Shown here one piece after another: positions 25,744 to 35,921 of a DNA stretch of 64,000 bases. The number at the start of each line of letters is the position of its first letter. Position 1 is the stretch's first letter. The stretch is taken from assembly GCA_945878355.1 (NCBI GenBank), contig CAMCTC010000017.1:1-64000 (forward strand), written 5' to 3'. The translations under genes were made by a program, and so were the position numbers. The notes under the pieces were generated by a model. That model searched no databases. It was not told where the DNA came from and was given only the letters and a program-made list of their open reading frames with translations. The DNA comes from Bordetella parapertussis. GTDB taxonomy: Bacteria; Pseudomonadota; Gammaproteobacteria; Burkholderiales; Burkholderiaceae_C.

Positions 25744-27272
25744 GCGGTCCTGGACTCGGAGGTCCAGCCAGAGATGTCGTCGGCGATCATCGCCGGGATA
25801 TGGGCAGCGTCGGTGCTGCTGTCGTCGCGGCCGCGCGGGTTGACCGTGCGGTGCGCGATGTAGGCTGCGTCGGCCGCGAACAGGTCTTCGGGAACGCGCT
25901 GTCCGTTGGACAGGAACAGCAGCGGTAGTTGGTGCCTCAGCACACAGTCGACGGACGGCGCCAAGCTCATGCCTTCGTCGATCTTGGTCAGGATCGCCGA
26001 ATGGATGCCCTGGCCGCCGAGCGCGTTCTGGTGCGACTCAACCACGTCGTCTAGCGTGCGGGTCGAGGTGGTCGCACTCATCACCAGCACCCGGTGTACC
26101 GCACCGTAGCCTTGGCGGATCATCTCCAACTGCTCGACCATCATCGTGTCGCGCTGTCCCACACCGGCGGTGTCGAGCAACACGATCTTGCGCGACGACA
26201 GGTCGGCCACCTTGCTTTCCAGGTCATCGCTGTCGCGCAGCGAGACCACCGGCAGGTTCAGGATTCGTGCGAACACCCGCAGTTGCTCCTGGGCGCCGAT
26301 CCGGTAGGTGTCAGTGGTCAACAGCGCCACCTGGCGTCGACCGTAGCGCAACACGCAGCGCGCTGCGATCTTGGCCAATGTCGTGGTCTTGCCCACGCCA
26401 GTGGGGCCGATGAAGGCGTAAACCCCGCCGGTGTCGAACAGCGCGAACGGATCCTGGATCTGCAGATGCGATTGCACCCAACGCTGCGCGCCATCGAGCA
26501 GGCGCTCGAAATCGTTGTCCAGCGGCAACTCGGCCAGCATCTGCGAGACGATCTGCGAAGACAGCCCGGCGTTGAGCAAGCGCCTCGTCAGCAGTGCATG
26601 GCTGGGAGCGGTCTGTTGCAGCGACGTCCAAAAATTCTGCGCCAAGTGACCCGACAGCAGGCTCTTGACCTCGGCCATCTGCGAACTCAGCGCGTGCAGG
26701 CCGGGGCCGGTCGCGACCGGCGCTGCGGCAATGGCCTGAGGCGCTGGCGGCGCAGCGGGTGAAACACTTTGGATCGGTAGTTCGTCACGCGCTAGCTCGC
26801 GCCGGATTTCGCGACCATCCTGAGCCATTGCGGCCGTGGGCATTGGCTCGGCCCCTTCGGCGGACGGGCGTCGCCGTCCTTCCGCCTGGAGGCGCTCGCG
26901 CGCTTCCTCTCTCGACGGTTGTGCCAAGCTATCTCGCGACTGGGGCCAGGGTTCGACCGATCTGCGCAGCACGGGTGCGGCTTCGATCACCTCGCGTCTA
27001 GCGCGTTCGCCCAGCAAGCGCCAGGCGCGATCGCCACCTTCGGCTGCTGGCTTGACCTCGTCGCGGGCCGCTCGTGCAGCCAGCGACGATGGTGCTACCG
27101 GTGTTGTGTCAGGCGGTGTCAGCGTGACAAGTTCGGCCGCGGCGATCGCGACGATCTCGACACCGCCTTCAACTTCGGTGCTCGACAACACGACTGCGTC
27201 GCCACCGAGCTCGGCCTTGATGCGGCGCAGGGCGTCGGTGGCGTTGGCGGCAATAAATCGTTGGGCGCTCAT
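25740..27272 (-). CDS. flhF: Flagellar polar-placement GTPase FlhF
   Basis: A 510-residue SRP-type GTPase that sets the polar position of the flagellum. It has the N-terminal B domain (MSAQRFIAANATDALRRIKAELGGDAVVLSS), a long variable basic/proline linker (about 70-190), the N domain and the G domain with G1 GPTGVGKTTTLAKIA, TTDTYRIGAQEQLR, G3 VLLDTAGVGQRD and G4 LTKIDEG. Its presence is a strong indicator of polar flagellation. It lies 100 bases downstream of flhA and overlaps flhG, forming one transcription unit. Confidence 0.94.
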   Translation of the reverse strand: MSAQRFIAANATDALRRIKAELGGDAVVLSSTEVEGGVEIVAIAAAELVTLTPPDTTPVAPSSLAARAARDEVKPAAEGGDRAWRLLGERARREVIEAAPVLRRSVEPWPQSRDSLAQPSREEARERLQAEGRRRPSAEGAEPMPTAAMAQDGREIRRELARDELPIQSVSPAAPPAPQAIAAAPVATGPGLHALSSQMAEVKSLLSGHLAQNFWTSLQQTAPSHALLTRRLLNAGLSSQIVSQMLAELPLDNDFERLLDGAQRWVQSHLQIQDPFALFDTGGVYAFIGPTGVGKTTTLAKIAARCVLRYGRRQVALLTTDTYRIGAQEQLRVFARILNLPVVSLRDSDDLESKVADLSSRKIVLLDTAGVGQRDTMMVEQLEMIRQGYGAVHRVLVMSATTSTRTLDDVVESHQNALGGQGIHSAILTKIDEGMSLAPSVDCVLRHQLPLLFLSNGQRVPEDLFAADAAYIAHRTVNPRGRDDSSTDAAHIPAMIADDISGWTSESRTA

Positions 27273-27372
27273 GGTTTGGACGCTCGCTTTCTGGGTGGCC
27301 GGTGGGCCGGTGACAACAGGATTCCAGCGCGGCGGGTAGCCGCTTGGGGTTCAAGGCGGGGCATGGCGGCTA

Positions 27373-29454
27373 TCACTGGCGTTGGCAGACGATGCGTTGG
27401 AATTCCACCTTGGCCGTGGTCGGCAGCTCTGACATCGCCAGCACCACCGCTTGAGGCCGCACCCGGCGCGCCAGCCTCGACAGGGTCAGTCGCGCGCGTT
27501 GGCCACACAGCAGCACGGGGGCCTGACCCAGGGTTTCGAGTTCGTCGATCGCCGCCGCCGACTCTTCCAGAAAGCGACGCGCCAGGTTGGGCTCGATCGC
27601 GCCGTCGGGTGCAACCGATTCCGTGCCGACCGCTTGGTCGATCAGGCGTTCGAAATCCGGGTGCACGCCGGCCACCCGGTACTCGGTGGCGTCGCCGAAC
27701 ACGTCCTGCACGATCTGGCGCCGCAAGGCCTGGCGCAGCGGTGCGACGATGTCGTTGGGGTGAGCGTTCTTCGCGAAATGCTCGGCGCTGACCTCGAGGA
27801 TGGTGCGCAGGTCGCGCACGGTCACGCCTTCCTCGAGCAGCAGTTGCATCACCCGCTGCAACTGAGCCGGTTGCACCAGTTTCGGGATGGTTTCCTCCAC
27901 CAGCTTCGGGAAGCGCGACTTGAAGTGTTCGATCAGTTCGTGCGTTTCCTGCCTGCCCAGCAGCTCATGGGCATGCTGCGAGATCAGCTGGTCGAGGTGG
28001 GTGGTGATCGCCACTGCCGGCTCGACGACGGTATAGCCCGCCGCCATCGCCGCCGAGCGCCGGTCGCGCGTGATCCAGGTCGCCGGCATGCCATAGGTCG
28101 GGTCTCGCACCGCGATGCCCTCGATGGGCTGGTGGGCGCCAGGCGGGTCGATCGCCAGCAGCCGGTCGGGCAGCACCTGCCCGCGCGCCACTTCAGCACC
28201 GTACAGCAAGAAGCGGTAGACCTCGGCCGGCAACTGCAGGTTGTCTCGGATGTGCACCGACGGGATCAGGAAGCCGACCTCACCCACGAATTTCTTGCGG
28301 ATCGCGCGGATGCGCTTGATCAGGTCGCTGTTGTCGCCGGCGTCGACCAGCGAGATCAACCGATAGGGCAGTTCCAGGCACAGCGGCTCGATCACCGGCA
28401 CATCGTTCCAGTCGACCTCGCCGGTGGACACCGGCTTGAGCTGCGCTGCGGCCTTTGCCAGCGTTGCGGCTGTCTGGCGCTTCATGATCAACCAGCCCAG
28501 ACCGCCGAACAGCGCGGCAAAGGTCAGGAAAGCCAGGTGCGGCATGCCCGGAATCAGCCCTAGCAGTGCGAGGATGCCGGCCACCATGTAGAACGACTGG
28601 CCGCCAGCGACCAACTGCGCGCCAAGCTGCGCCGAGAAATCTTGCTCGGTGCTCACGCGCGTGACCACGATGCCGGCGGCGGTCGAGATGATCAGCGCCG
28701 GCACCTGGGCCACCAGGCCGTCGCCCACGGCCAACGTGGCGTAGATCTGCATCGCGTTGCCGAAGTCCAAGCCGTGCTGCATCGTGCCCACCGCGACGCC
28801 GCCCACCAGGTTGATGATCAGGATCAGGATGCCCACCATCGCGTCGCCGCGGACGAACTTCGACGCGCCGTCCATCGAGCCGTAGAAGTCAGCCTCTTGC
28901 CCGACCTCGGCACGGCGCTTGCGCGCTTCCTCTTCGCGGATCGCACCGGTGTTCAAGTCGGCGTCGATCGCCATTTGTTTGCCGGGCATCGCGTCCAACG
29001 CGAAGCGCGCAGCGACCTCGGCCACCCGGCCAGCGCCTTTGGTGATCACGACGAAGTTGATGATGGTCAGGATCAGGAACACGACCACGCCCACCGCGTA
29101 ACTGCCGCCGATCAAGAACTCGGCAAATGCCTCGATCACATTGCCCGCCGCTGCGGTGCCGGTGTGGCCGTTGAGCAGCACCACCCGGGTCGACGCGACG
29201 TTGAGCGAGAGCCGCAGCAGCGTGGTCAGCAACAGGATCGACGGGAAGGCGACGAAGTCCTTGAAGCTTCGCATGTTCATCGCCGCGAGCAGCACGAGCA
29301 TCGACACGCCGATGTTGAAAGTGAACAGCGCGTCCAGTGCCAGCGCCGGCAGCGGCAGCAGCATCATGCCCAGCACCATCAGCACCAGCAGTGGCGCTGC
29401 GGTGGAGGCCAAAGGCAGCTTCAGCTTGAGAGCGGCAAAGCGCGGCGCGGCCAT
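27373..29454 (-). CDS. flhA: Flagellar export gate protein FlhA
   Basis: A 693-residue core component of the flagellar type III export gate. About eight membrane helices occupy the first 310 residues, starting with LASTAAPLLVLMVLGMMLLP. The conserved cytoplasmic loop contains MAIDADLNTGAI with the essential aspartate, EEEARKRRAEVGQEADFYGSM-type sequence and FVRGDAMVGILIL. The remaining half is the cytoplasmic docking domain. The ATG at 29454 gives the usual N-terminus; a TTG at 29496 would extend it. No flhB is seen next to it, so that gene must lie elsewhere. Confidence 0.95.
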   Translation of the reverse strand: MAAPRFAALKLKLPLASTAAPLLVLMVLGMMLLPLPALALDALFTFNIGVSMLVLLAAMNMRSFKDFVAFPSILLLTTLLRLSLNVASTRVVLLNGHTGTAAAGNVIEAFAEFLIGGSYAVGVVVFLILTIINFVVITKGAGRVAEVAARFALDAMPGKQMAIDADLNTGAIREEEARKRRAEVGQEADFYGSMDGASKFVRGDAMVGILILIINLVGGVAVGTMQHGLDFGNAMQIYATLAVGDGLVAQVPALIISTAAGIVVTRVSTEQDFSAQLGAQLVAGGQSFYMVAGILALLGLIPGMPHLAFLTFAALFGGLGWLIMKRQTAATLAKAAAQLKPVSTGEVDWNDVPVIEPLCLELPYRLISLVDAGDNSDLIKRIRAIRKKFVGEVGFLIPSVHIRDNLQLPAEVYRFLLYGAEVARGQVLPDRLLAIDPPGAHQPIEGIAVRDPTYGMPATWITRDRRSAAMAAGYTVVEPAVAITTHLDQLISQHAHELLGRQETHELIEHFKSRFPKLVEETIPKLVQPAQLQRVMQLLLEEGVTVRDLRTILEVSAEHFAKNAHPNDIVAPLRQALRRQIVQDVFGDATEYRVAGVHPDFERLIDQAVGTESVAPDGAIEPNLARRFLEESAAAIDELETLGQAPVLLCGQRARLTLSRLARRVRPQAVVLAMSELPTTAKVEFQRIVCQRQ

Positions 29455-29743
29455 GATCAGTCTGTCAGGGCCGTGAACCGGGCTGAATGTGGGCAACTCA
29501 TGAAGCGGTGGAAATTCACAATAACCGTAAACTGTCTAATACCTTCAATCCTAACCGTTGCCACACCTAAATCTACACCTGTTTTGTGTCATCTGGTGTG
29601 CCCTGCGCACGGTGCGCAGCGCTGGGCGGGCTGTCAATTGGTTCGCGCCATGGTTTGTTTCGAGCGATGGCGCTATCGTCATAATTCCTGCAAGCTCCGG
29701 GCTACTTCCCTGTTCTTGCGCGTCGCTCACACGCTAGCCTGCC
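29455..29743. other. Divergent intergenic region between flhA and the response regulator
   Basis: AT-richer around 29515-29600 and likely to hold the promoter of the flhA-flhF-flhG-fliA operon (leftward) and that of the two-component genes (rightward). A possible leftward TTGAAG/TTATTG pair 18 bases apart is present near 29530-29555, but support is weak. There is no reading frame resembling a gene. Confidence 0.35.
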
Positions 29744-30409
29744 ATGCCTGTTGATTTCCGCCCCCCGGGTTTGCCGGCAGATGCCTGGACCCTGCTGATC
29801 GAGGACGACCCGCACTTTGGCACCTGGGTCGCTGACTTGCTGACCCAAGATGGCCGGTGCGGTCCGGTGCGGGTGGCGCGAACGCTGCAAGCCGCGCGCG
29901 CTGCCTTTGCGGCCGGCCCGCCGGTGTTGGCGGTGATCGATCTGAACCTGCCTGACGGCTCGGGCGTGGTCGCGATCCGCGAACTCGCTGCGGTCACACC
30001 GGTCGCGACGATCCTGGTGCTCACCGCGATCGACGACCCGCAGGTCGCGCTGACGGCGATCCGTGCCGGCGCCCATGGCTATGTGGTCAAGAACACCTCG
30101 GCTGCCGCGTTCCTGCAGACCATCGCTGACCTGCTGCAGGGGGGCTCGCCGATCACCGCGTCGGTGGCACGGTTGCTGCTGCGTGAGTTGCAGGCACCGG
30201 TGGCCGATGCCATGCTGCCGCGGCTGGAGGCGCTGTCCGAGCGCGAGGCCGAAGTGCTTCGCTTGTTGACACGGGGCTACCGCAACAAGGAGATCGCGTG
30301 CGAGTTCGACCTCAGCCCGCACACTGTCAACGCGCATGTGCGCAGCATCTACCAGAAGCTCAGCGTCAACTCGCGCAGCGCCTTGCGCAAGCTGGTGGGC
30401 GATGCCTGA
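29744..30409 (+). CDS. NarL/LuxR-type response regulator
   Basis: A 221-residue DNA-binding response regulator. The receiver domain (about 12-130) has the acidic pair in LLIEDDP, phospho-acceptor aspartate in [12 protein letters not shown] and the conserved lysine in YVVKNTS. The C-terminal domain is a LuxR helix-turn-helix ([20 protein letters not shown], then [18 protein letters not shown]). The partner sensor kinase gene starts eight bases before its stop. It lies between the flhA operon and the filament genes, so it may regulate motility or filament modification, but its target sites cannot be read here. Confidence 0.92.
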   Translation: MPVDFRPPGLPADAWTLLIEDDPHFGTWVADLLTQDGRCGPVRVARTLQAARAAFAAGPPVLAVIDLNLPDGSGVVAIRELAAVTPVATILVLTAIDDPQVALTAIRAGAHGYVVKNTSAAAFLQTIADLLQGGSPITASVARLLLRELQAPVADAMLPRLEALSEREAEVLRLLTRGYRNKEIACEFDLSPHTVNAHVRSIYQKLSVNSRSALRKLVGDA

Positions 30410-32438
30410 GGCTCCTCACGGTGCTGTTGCGGCGCCTGGCTCGGCCAGCAACACCGTAGGACTGGGTTTCGATGGGACGGCGCCGCCTGTGCAGCCGTTC
30501 ACTGGCTGGGCCAGGTTGCTTGTCGTGTTGGCCTGGATGGCTTTGCTGGCTTCGATCTTGTTCATGTTTACCTATCCGGACTGGTCCGACGCCCAAGTCC
30601 GGGCTTCTGACGGCATGGTGTTGCGCGACGCGCAGTGGTCGCTCGACACCGAGAACGCCAGCGAGCAGTGGGTGACCTTGCCCCACCGCACACCGCCTTT
30701 TGACACCCCGACCACCAGCCGCTACCGGCTTGCCTTCAATCTGGACCAGCCCCTGCCGAGCGAGCAGCGTCTGGGTTTGTGCGTGGCGCGCTGGGCCTTG
30801 TCGGCCGACGTCTGGCTCGACGGCCAGCGGCTGGCCACCGCTTTGCAGGGTTTCAACGCCTTGCTCGAATGGAACCGCCCGCATTACCTGGCGCTGCCAC
30901 CGGCGCTGGCTGCCGGGCCACATGTGCTGGAATTTCGGGTTCAGCCTGCGCCGCGTGGCATCGACTCGATGCTCTCAGCGCTGTGGTTGGGCGACGACCG
31001 TATGCTGAGGCCGGGCTGCGAGGCCTTGACGGCGCGACACCGCGAACAGCCAGCGACCTTGCGGGGTGCGCTGTTCGCCATCGGACTGCTCGCGCTGATG
31101 ATCGGTTGGCGCTTGCGCGACCCGGTGTCGCTGTGGTTGGCTGCGCTGGCCGGGGTCTGGACCCTGCAACACCTGATGTTGCACATGGCGGCTTTCTTGC
31201 CCATAGGTGAGCTCAATCTGCGGATGTCGCCCCAGAGCTTCTTGGTCGGCCAGATGCTGCTGCGCTTTGGTTTCATGCTGCCGTTGACCGTGTTTTGTCT
31301 GCGCTACCTGGGCTTGCGCCTGCCGCGGACAGAGCGTTTCATCTGGGCTGTTGCCGGCGCGGCGGCGCTGTTGTTGCTTGTGCTGCCGCTGTCGTTTCAC
31401 TGGGGTTGGTGGGTCGGTGTGGGTGTTTTTTCGACACTGCTGATGCTGGGCGTGCTGCTGCCTTTGGCGCGACACGCCTGGCGCCACGGCAGCCTGTCGG
31501 GCGACATCCTGCTGCTGTCGATGTTGTTCCTGTTGGCCAGCAACCTGGTCGATCTGCTGAGGCCCTGGATCTGGATGCCCGAGATACCCGCTGGACTGTC
31601 CCAGGTGGCGGTGCCGACGATCATCGGCACGTTCGGGCTGCTGCTGGCCGAGCGGCTGTGGCTGCTCTACCGTCGCCAGCAGGACGCTGCCGACAGTCTG
31701 GGCGCCGAGGTGGCGCGCCAGCGCGAGCAGCTGCAGCAAAACTTCGCGCTGCTGCGCCAGCAGCGCGACGCCGAAGTCGAGGCCGACGAGCGATTGCGCA
31801 TCACCCGCGAATTGCACGACGGCCTGGGTTCGCACCTGGTTGCGGCCGCATCGTTGCTCGCCAGCGCGCATCCGGCGCCAGGCGAGCGCGCAGCGCTGGC
31901 GGCACTGGTCGACCAGTCGCTGCAGGAGCTGCGCAACGCGCTCGACGCGATCGCCTCTGAAACGGCCGACGTCGCCGAACTGCTCGGCGCCTTGCGCGAC
32001 CGGCTCGAGCCGGTGTTGGCGGCGCGCGGTATCGAACTGGCCTGGGACGTCGCGCCGCTGCCGGGCACCCGCCATTTCGGTGTGGCCGAGCGCCTGGACG
32101 TGTTGCGCATCGTGCAGGAGGTGTTTGCCAACATCCTCAAGCATGCAGGGCGCTGCCGGGTCCGGCTGCAGGCGCAACCCACGCCTGCAGGCGGCAGTCT
32201 GATCACGATCACCGACGACGGCCGTGGACTGGCCGCCGCGCCCAAGGAGGGCGTTGGCTTGCCCAGCATGCGTGAGCGGGCGCAGCGCCTGGGCGCAGGG
32301 CTGGCGATCGGCCCTGCCGAGCGTGGCGGCTGCCGGGTCACGCTGTCCCTGCCCGCGCCAGCGCAGGCCCCGACCTCGGCACCTGGCGTTGACCGGCGCA
32401 AGTCAACCCGCAACTGGTTGGCCCGCGCGGGCAAGTGA
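30402..32438 (+). CDS. Membrane sensor histidine kinase (HisKA_3, NarX-like core)
   Basis: A 678-residue sensor kinase paired with the preceding regulator. A membrane helix near residue 30-50 is followed by a periplasmic beta-rich domain (about 55-215) reminiscent of 7TMR-DISM extracellular domains, then about seven further membrane helices (225-430), a coiled coil and the kinase core. The dimerisation helix carries the phospho-histidine in [20 protein letters not shown] and the ATPase domain shows [13 protein letters not shown] and [19 protein letters not shown]. The layout suggests sensing of an external carbohydrate-like or envelope signal. The ATG at 30402 overlaps the regulator's stop. 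Confidence 0.9.
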   Translation: MPEAPHGAVAAPGSASNTVGLGFDGTAPPVQPFTGWARLLVVLAWMALLASILFMFTYPDWSDAQVRASDGMVLRDAQWSLDTENASEQWVTLPHRTPPFDTPTTSRYRLAFNLDQPLPSEQRLGLCVARWALSADVWLDGQRLATALQGFNALLEWNRPHYLALPPALAAGPHVLEFRVQPAPRGIDSMLSALWLGDDRMLRPGCEALTARHREQPATLRGALFAIGLLALMIGWRLRDPVSLWLAALAGVWTLQHLMLHMAAFLPIGELNLRMSPQSFLVGQMLLRFGFMLPLTVFCLRYLGLRLPRTERFIWAVAGAAALLLLVLPLSFHWGWWVGVGVFSTLLMLGVLLPLARHAWRHGSLSGDILLLSMLFLLASNLVDLLRPWIWMPEIPAGLSQVAVPTIIGTFGLLLAERLWLLYRRQQDAADSLGAEVARQREQLQQNFALLRQQRDAEVEADERLRITRELHDGLGSHLVAAASLLASAHPAPGERAALAALVDQSLQELRNALDAIASETADVAELLGALRDRLEPVLAARGIELAWDVAPLPGTRHFGVAERLDVLRIVQEVFANILKHAGRCRVRLQAQPTPAGGSLITITDDGRGLAAAPKEGVGLPSMRERAQRLGAGLAIGPAERGGCRVTLSLPAPAQAPTSAPGVDRRKSTRNWLARAGK

Positions 32439-32556
32439 CGGACCGGGCTTCGCCCAGACAGACCATCGCCCGCGACTGAACGACCGGGCAGCTACAGCCG
32501 TCAATGTGCGAGGATGCGCAGCCGACTGCATGCCCTGCGCCACGAACCCAGCCTCG

Positions 32557-33681
32557 ATGAAGAAAGCCTCCGCCAATCGCCGTCCCGGATCGAGCGCGAC
32601 CCTCGCGTTGGTGATGATCGCCCGCGACGAAGCCGCGTCGATCGCGCGCTGCCTGCGCAGCGTCAGCGCTTTTGTCGACCAGATGATCGTGCTCGACACC
32701 GGGTCGACCGACGCCACCGCGAGCATCGCCCGCGATCTCGGTGCCCAGGTTCACCACTGGCCATGGCAAGACGACTTTGCCGCTGCGCGCAACGCCGCGC
32801 TGGCGCATTCCACGGCCGACTGGAACCTGGTGCTAGATGCCGACGAGTGGATCGTGGGCGACGGCAGCCTGCTGCGACAGGCGATTCGAGGCGCTGGAGC
32901 CAACAGCGGCGCGTTCCTGGGGCTGCTGCCGATTCACAGCAGTTTCAACCTGCGAGGCACGGCGGCGGCTGTAGAGTCCGGCGCCGACGCGACGACGGGT
33001 ACGCCATCCGCGACCGCGCAAGACGACACCCGCGCGGTGACTTGCTCCTGGTTGCCGCGATTGCTGCCGCGCGGCGTTCGCTACGTCGGCCGCATCCACG
33101 AGCACCCGCAGTCTGGATTGCCGCGCCGGCAGGTGGCGCTGGAGATCGGCCACGATGGCTACCTGCGGCACAAGCTCGACCACAAGAAAGGCCGCAACCG
33201 CAAGCTCTTGCTCAAATCGGTCGATGACGAACCGGGCAATGCTTACCTGCATTACCAGCTTGGCAAGGATTACGAGGTCTATGACGAGCACGCGCTCGCC
33301 ATTCCTAGTTACGAGCAAGCCTTGCACTCGGTTCCTCCTGGCGAGGGCTACCGGCATGACCTGGTGGTGCGGACGATCTTTTGTTTGAAGAAAGCCGGCC
33401 TGCTGGAGATCGGCTACCAGTTTGCGCAGGATGAAATGCCGAACTGGCAACATTCGCCAGATTTCTTTTTCGTGTTTTCGGACCTGCTGATCGACTTGGC
33501 CACGGCTGAACCGAAGCGCGCGCTGTCTGACTTCTTGCCGCTGGCCAGGCAATGCCTGCTACGCAGCTTGAGCATTGGCGATCAACCGCAGCTTGAAGGA
33601 TCGGTTCAGGGCCGGGGTAGCCATATTGCGGCGAAGAATCTCGTTCAGTTGAACCGGGTTCTGGCGCAGATGCGGGCGTGA
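32557..33681 (+). CDS. Family 2 glycosyltransferase, first of a tandem pair
   Basis: A 374-residue GT-A fold glycosyltransferase. Residues about 10-120 show LALVMIARDEAASIARCLRS, the nucleotide-sugar motif VLDTGSTDAT and the metal-binding VLDADEW. The C-terminal third is helical and TPR-like (NAYLHYQLGKDYEVYDEHAL). The protein is cytoplasmic with no membrane span. It is clearly paralogous to the next gene (roughly the same order of motifs through to the C-terminus). The start is uncertain; an in-frame ATG at 32530 also exists. Position ahead of fliC suggests it glycosylates flagellin, by analogy with other flagellar loci. Confidence 0.85.
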   Translation: MKKASANRRPGSSATLALVMIARDEAASIARCLRSVSAFVDQMIVLDTGSTDATASIARDLGAQVHHWPWQDDFAAARNAALAHSTADWNLVLDADEWIVGDGSLLRQAIRGAGANSGAFLGLLPIHSSFNLRGTAAAVESGADATTGTPSATAQDDTRAVTCSWLPRLLPRGVRYVGRIHEHPQSGLPRRQVALEIGHDGYLRHKLDHKKGRNRKLLLKSVDDEPGNAYLHYQLGKDYEVYDEHALAIPSYEQALHSVPPGEGYRHDLVVRTIFCLKKAGLLEIGYQFAQDEMPNWQHSPDFFFVFSDLLIDLATAEPKRALSDFLPLARQCLLRSLSIGDQPQLEGSVQGRGSHIAAKNLVQLNRVLAQMRA

Positions 33682-33710
33682 CGGCATCCGGACGCGCGAT
33701 CCAACCGACG

Positions 33711-34781
33711 ATGAACCATCCCTCGCAGCCGCCCCACCACAAGTTGACGATCGCACTGGTGATGATTGTCCGCAACGAGGAGGCCTGCATAGCGCGTTGC
33801 TTGACCAGCGCGATGGCGCATGTCGACGAGGTGATCGTGCTTGACACCGGGTCGACAGACGACACTGTCCGCATCGCCAGTGACCTGGGCGCGCGGGTCC
33901 ACCAGATGGCCTGGATCGATGATTTCTCTGCCGCACGCAACGCGGCGCTGGCGCATGCCGATGCGGACTGGAATCTGGTGCTCGATGCCGATGAATGGCT
34001 GGTCGAGGGTGGCGCGACGCTGCGGCAGGAGGCCGAGGCCGCGACGGCTTCTGGCCAGCCGTTCCTGGGCCTGCTGCCGATCCACAGCGAGGTTCAAGCG
34101 CCAGCGACCGGCACCACACCGGCCGGGCAAACCGCGGAGTCTGTCTTGTCCTGGATCCCGCGCCTGCTGCCCCGCGGCGTTCGCTATGTCGGTCGCATCC
34201 ATGAGCAGCCCGCCTCAGATCTGCCCAGGCGAAAGCTGTCGGTGCAGATCGCCCACGATGGCTACAGCCGGGACAAGATGATCCGCAAGGCGGGCCGCAA
34301 CCGGCGCCTGCTGATCGAGGCCGTCGCCGCCGAGCCCGAAAATCCCTACCTGTTGTACCAGCTTGGCAAGGATTACGACATTTACGCCGAGCCCGCGCTC
34401 GCGCTCGACTGTTATGAGAAAGCGCTGCATCGGGTCAAGCCCAACCAGGGGTATCGCGTCGACTTGGTCGTCAGAACCATTGTTTGCCTCACCCGCATCG
34501 GCGCGCTCGAACTGGGTTATCAGTTTGCCGAAGACGAGATGGCCTTTTGTCGGCAATCGCCTGATTTTTTCTATGTCTTGGCCGAGTTGTTGCATGGTTT
34601 GGCCCACCAGCAACCTGAAAAAAGCCTGAGCCAGTGGTTGCCGCTGGTGCGCGTCAGCCTGTTGTTTTGCCTCCAGCTCGGGGATACGCCCGATATCGCG
34701 GGTTCGGTGCGCGGGCGTGGCAGTCATTTGGCCAGCCAGGCTTTGAGTCAGTTGGACAAGATCTTGCTGCCAAGCGCTTGA
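33711..34781 (+). CDS. Family 2 glycosyltransferase, second of a tandem pair
   Basis: A 356-residue paralogue of the preceding glycosyltransferase. It shows LTIALVMIVRNEEACIARCL, VLDTGSTDDT, VLDADEW, the shared RLLPRGVRYVGRIHE segment and a TPR-like C-terminal half (PYLLYQLGKDYDIYAEPAL). It was probably produced by tandem duplication. The ATG at 33711 is preferred; a GTG at 33678 overlapping the previous stop would add 11 residues. Together the two could add successive sugars to flagellin, which the neighbouring fliC encodes. Confidence 0.86.
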   Translation: MNHPSQPPHHKLTIALVMIVRNEEACIARCLTSAMAHVDEVIVLDTGSTDDTVRIASDLGARVHQMAWIDDFSAARNAALAHADADWNLVLDADEWLVEGGATLRQEAEAATASGQPFLGLLPIHSEVQAPATGTTPAGQTAESVLSWIPRLLPRGVRYVGRIHEQPASDLPRRKLSVQIAHDGYSRDKMIRKAGRNRRLLIEAVAAEPENPYLLYQLGKDYDIYAEPALALDCYEKALHRVKPNQGYRVDLVVRTIVCLTRIGALELGYQFAEDEMAFCRQSPDFFYVLAELLHGLAHQQPEKSLSQWLPLVRVSLLFCLQLGDTPDIAGSVRGRGSHLASQALSQLDKILLPSA

Positions 34782-34832
34782 AGCCGCTTCGCACCGGATG
34801 GTCGGTGGCGTCAGAAATCATTTGAATCGAAC

Positions 34833-35669
34833 ATGACATCATCCAACAGCGCAACGTCACCGCTTTTGACATCGTTTCAGGCTTGCCCCCTGTGCGCGAG
34901 CACCGAAACCGGCTGGCTGCGCAGCGATCCCTGTGACAAACACCCGCTGTGGCAAGTGGGCCTGCCTGAAACCATGCATTGGATGGTTTGCAAGCAATGT
35001 GGACATGTCTTCAGCCGCGATTACTTCACCCCAGAAGGGCTGGACTTGTTGTTCAGCCGCGCCAATCCGGGCCAGCTTGGCGGCCCCGAACTCGATCTCG
35101 AACGCTTCCACTGGGCACCCACCGTGGAGCGGGTGCAGCGCCACCTGCCGCTGGCTCCATGGCTGTCTGACGGCACTGTCTGGATGGACATCGGCTGCGG
35201 CAGTGGTGGGCTGGTCATCACGGCCGCTGAATATGGTTTCACGGCCCTAGGCCTGGACACTCGGTGCCAGGCGGTGGAGCGCATCACCGGCATGGGCTAC
35301 CTTGCATCCCTTGGAGACCTCAGCGAACTCAGCGTGAGCGATCCTGTCGATGTGATCTCGTTGGCCGACGTGCTCGAACACGTGCCCTTCCCGCGTGAAG
35401 CGCTGGCCAGAGTCAGAAGCGCGCTGCGGCCTGAGGGCCTGTTGTTGGTGTCTTGCCCGAACCTGGACTGCGGCTCTTGGCGCAGGTCCACTGTCGATGG
35501 CACAAACCTCTACTGGGGCGAAATCGAACACCTGCACAACTTCAGCCGCACGAGCTTGATGCGCCTGCTGGCTGAGGAAGGTTTCGTTTCGCTGGAGTAC
35601 AGCGTCAGCACCCGCTACCGTTCGTGCATGGAGGTCATTGCCCGGCGCCCACGGGACACTGGCCTCTAG
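34833..35669 (+). CDS. SAM-dependent methyltransferase with N-terminal zinc ribbon
   Basis: A 278-residue class I methyltransferase. Four cysteines near the N-terminus (CPLCASTETG and CKQCGHVF) form a zinc ribbon typical of sugar methyltransferases in polysaccharide and glycosylation loci. The SAM site is VWMDIGCGSGGLVI, with the later motifs VISLADVLEHVPFP and LRPEGLLLVSCPN. It follows the two glycosyltransferases and precedes fliC, so it probably methylates a flagellin-linked sugar. The methyl acceptor is not determined. Confidence 0.85.
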   Translation: MTSSNSATSPLLTSFQACPLCASTETGWLRSDPCDKHPLWQVGLPETMHWMVCKQCGHVFSRDYFTPEGLDLLFSRANPGQLGGPELDLERFHWAPTVERVQRHLPLAPWLSDGTVWMDIGCGSGGLVITAAEYGFTALGLDTRCQAVERITGMGYLASLGDLSELSVSDPVDVISLADVLEHVPFPREALARVRSALRPEGLLLVSCPNLDCGSWRRSTVDGTNLYWGEIEHLHNFSRTSLMRLLAEEGFVSLEYSVSTRYRSCMEVIARRPRDTGL

Positions 35670-35829
35670 CCCTGTGCTCACGCGCAAGCGGCGTTCATGC
35701 AGATAGCCTCGCGCAAGGTCGCAGCCAGCCCCCAGGGGGGAGCGCGACACGGCCCGTGGTTTGCGGGCTGATCTCGGTGGGCTGAGCGATGAGCTCGTCG
35801 CCGCGCCGCCGCCATATAAGGGCCTGGCC

Positions 35830-35857
35830 TAAACGCTTTGAGCGCCCGCGCCGTCAA
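35830..35857 (+). promoter_or_regulatory. Sigma-28 (FliA) promoter of fliC
   Basis: TAAAC, a 15-base spacer and GCCGTCAA agree closely with the sigma-28 consensus. It ends 64 bases upstream of the fliC ATG. The fliC ribosome-binding site AGGAG lies at about 35911-35915. It serves as the local reference for the other sigma-28 sites in this window. Confidence 0.85.
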
Positions 35858-35921
35858 GTATGCAAGTGGACGCTGAATCTCTCTGGCTGCCACCGAACCT
35901 CAACCTCAGCAGGAGCATTCC

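Noticed and set aside
27373..29500. Long opposite-strand frames across flhA, flhF and other GC-rich genes
   Set aside because: High GC in third positions opens long antisense frames; those strands show His/Arg/Gln-rich low-complexity products without domains.
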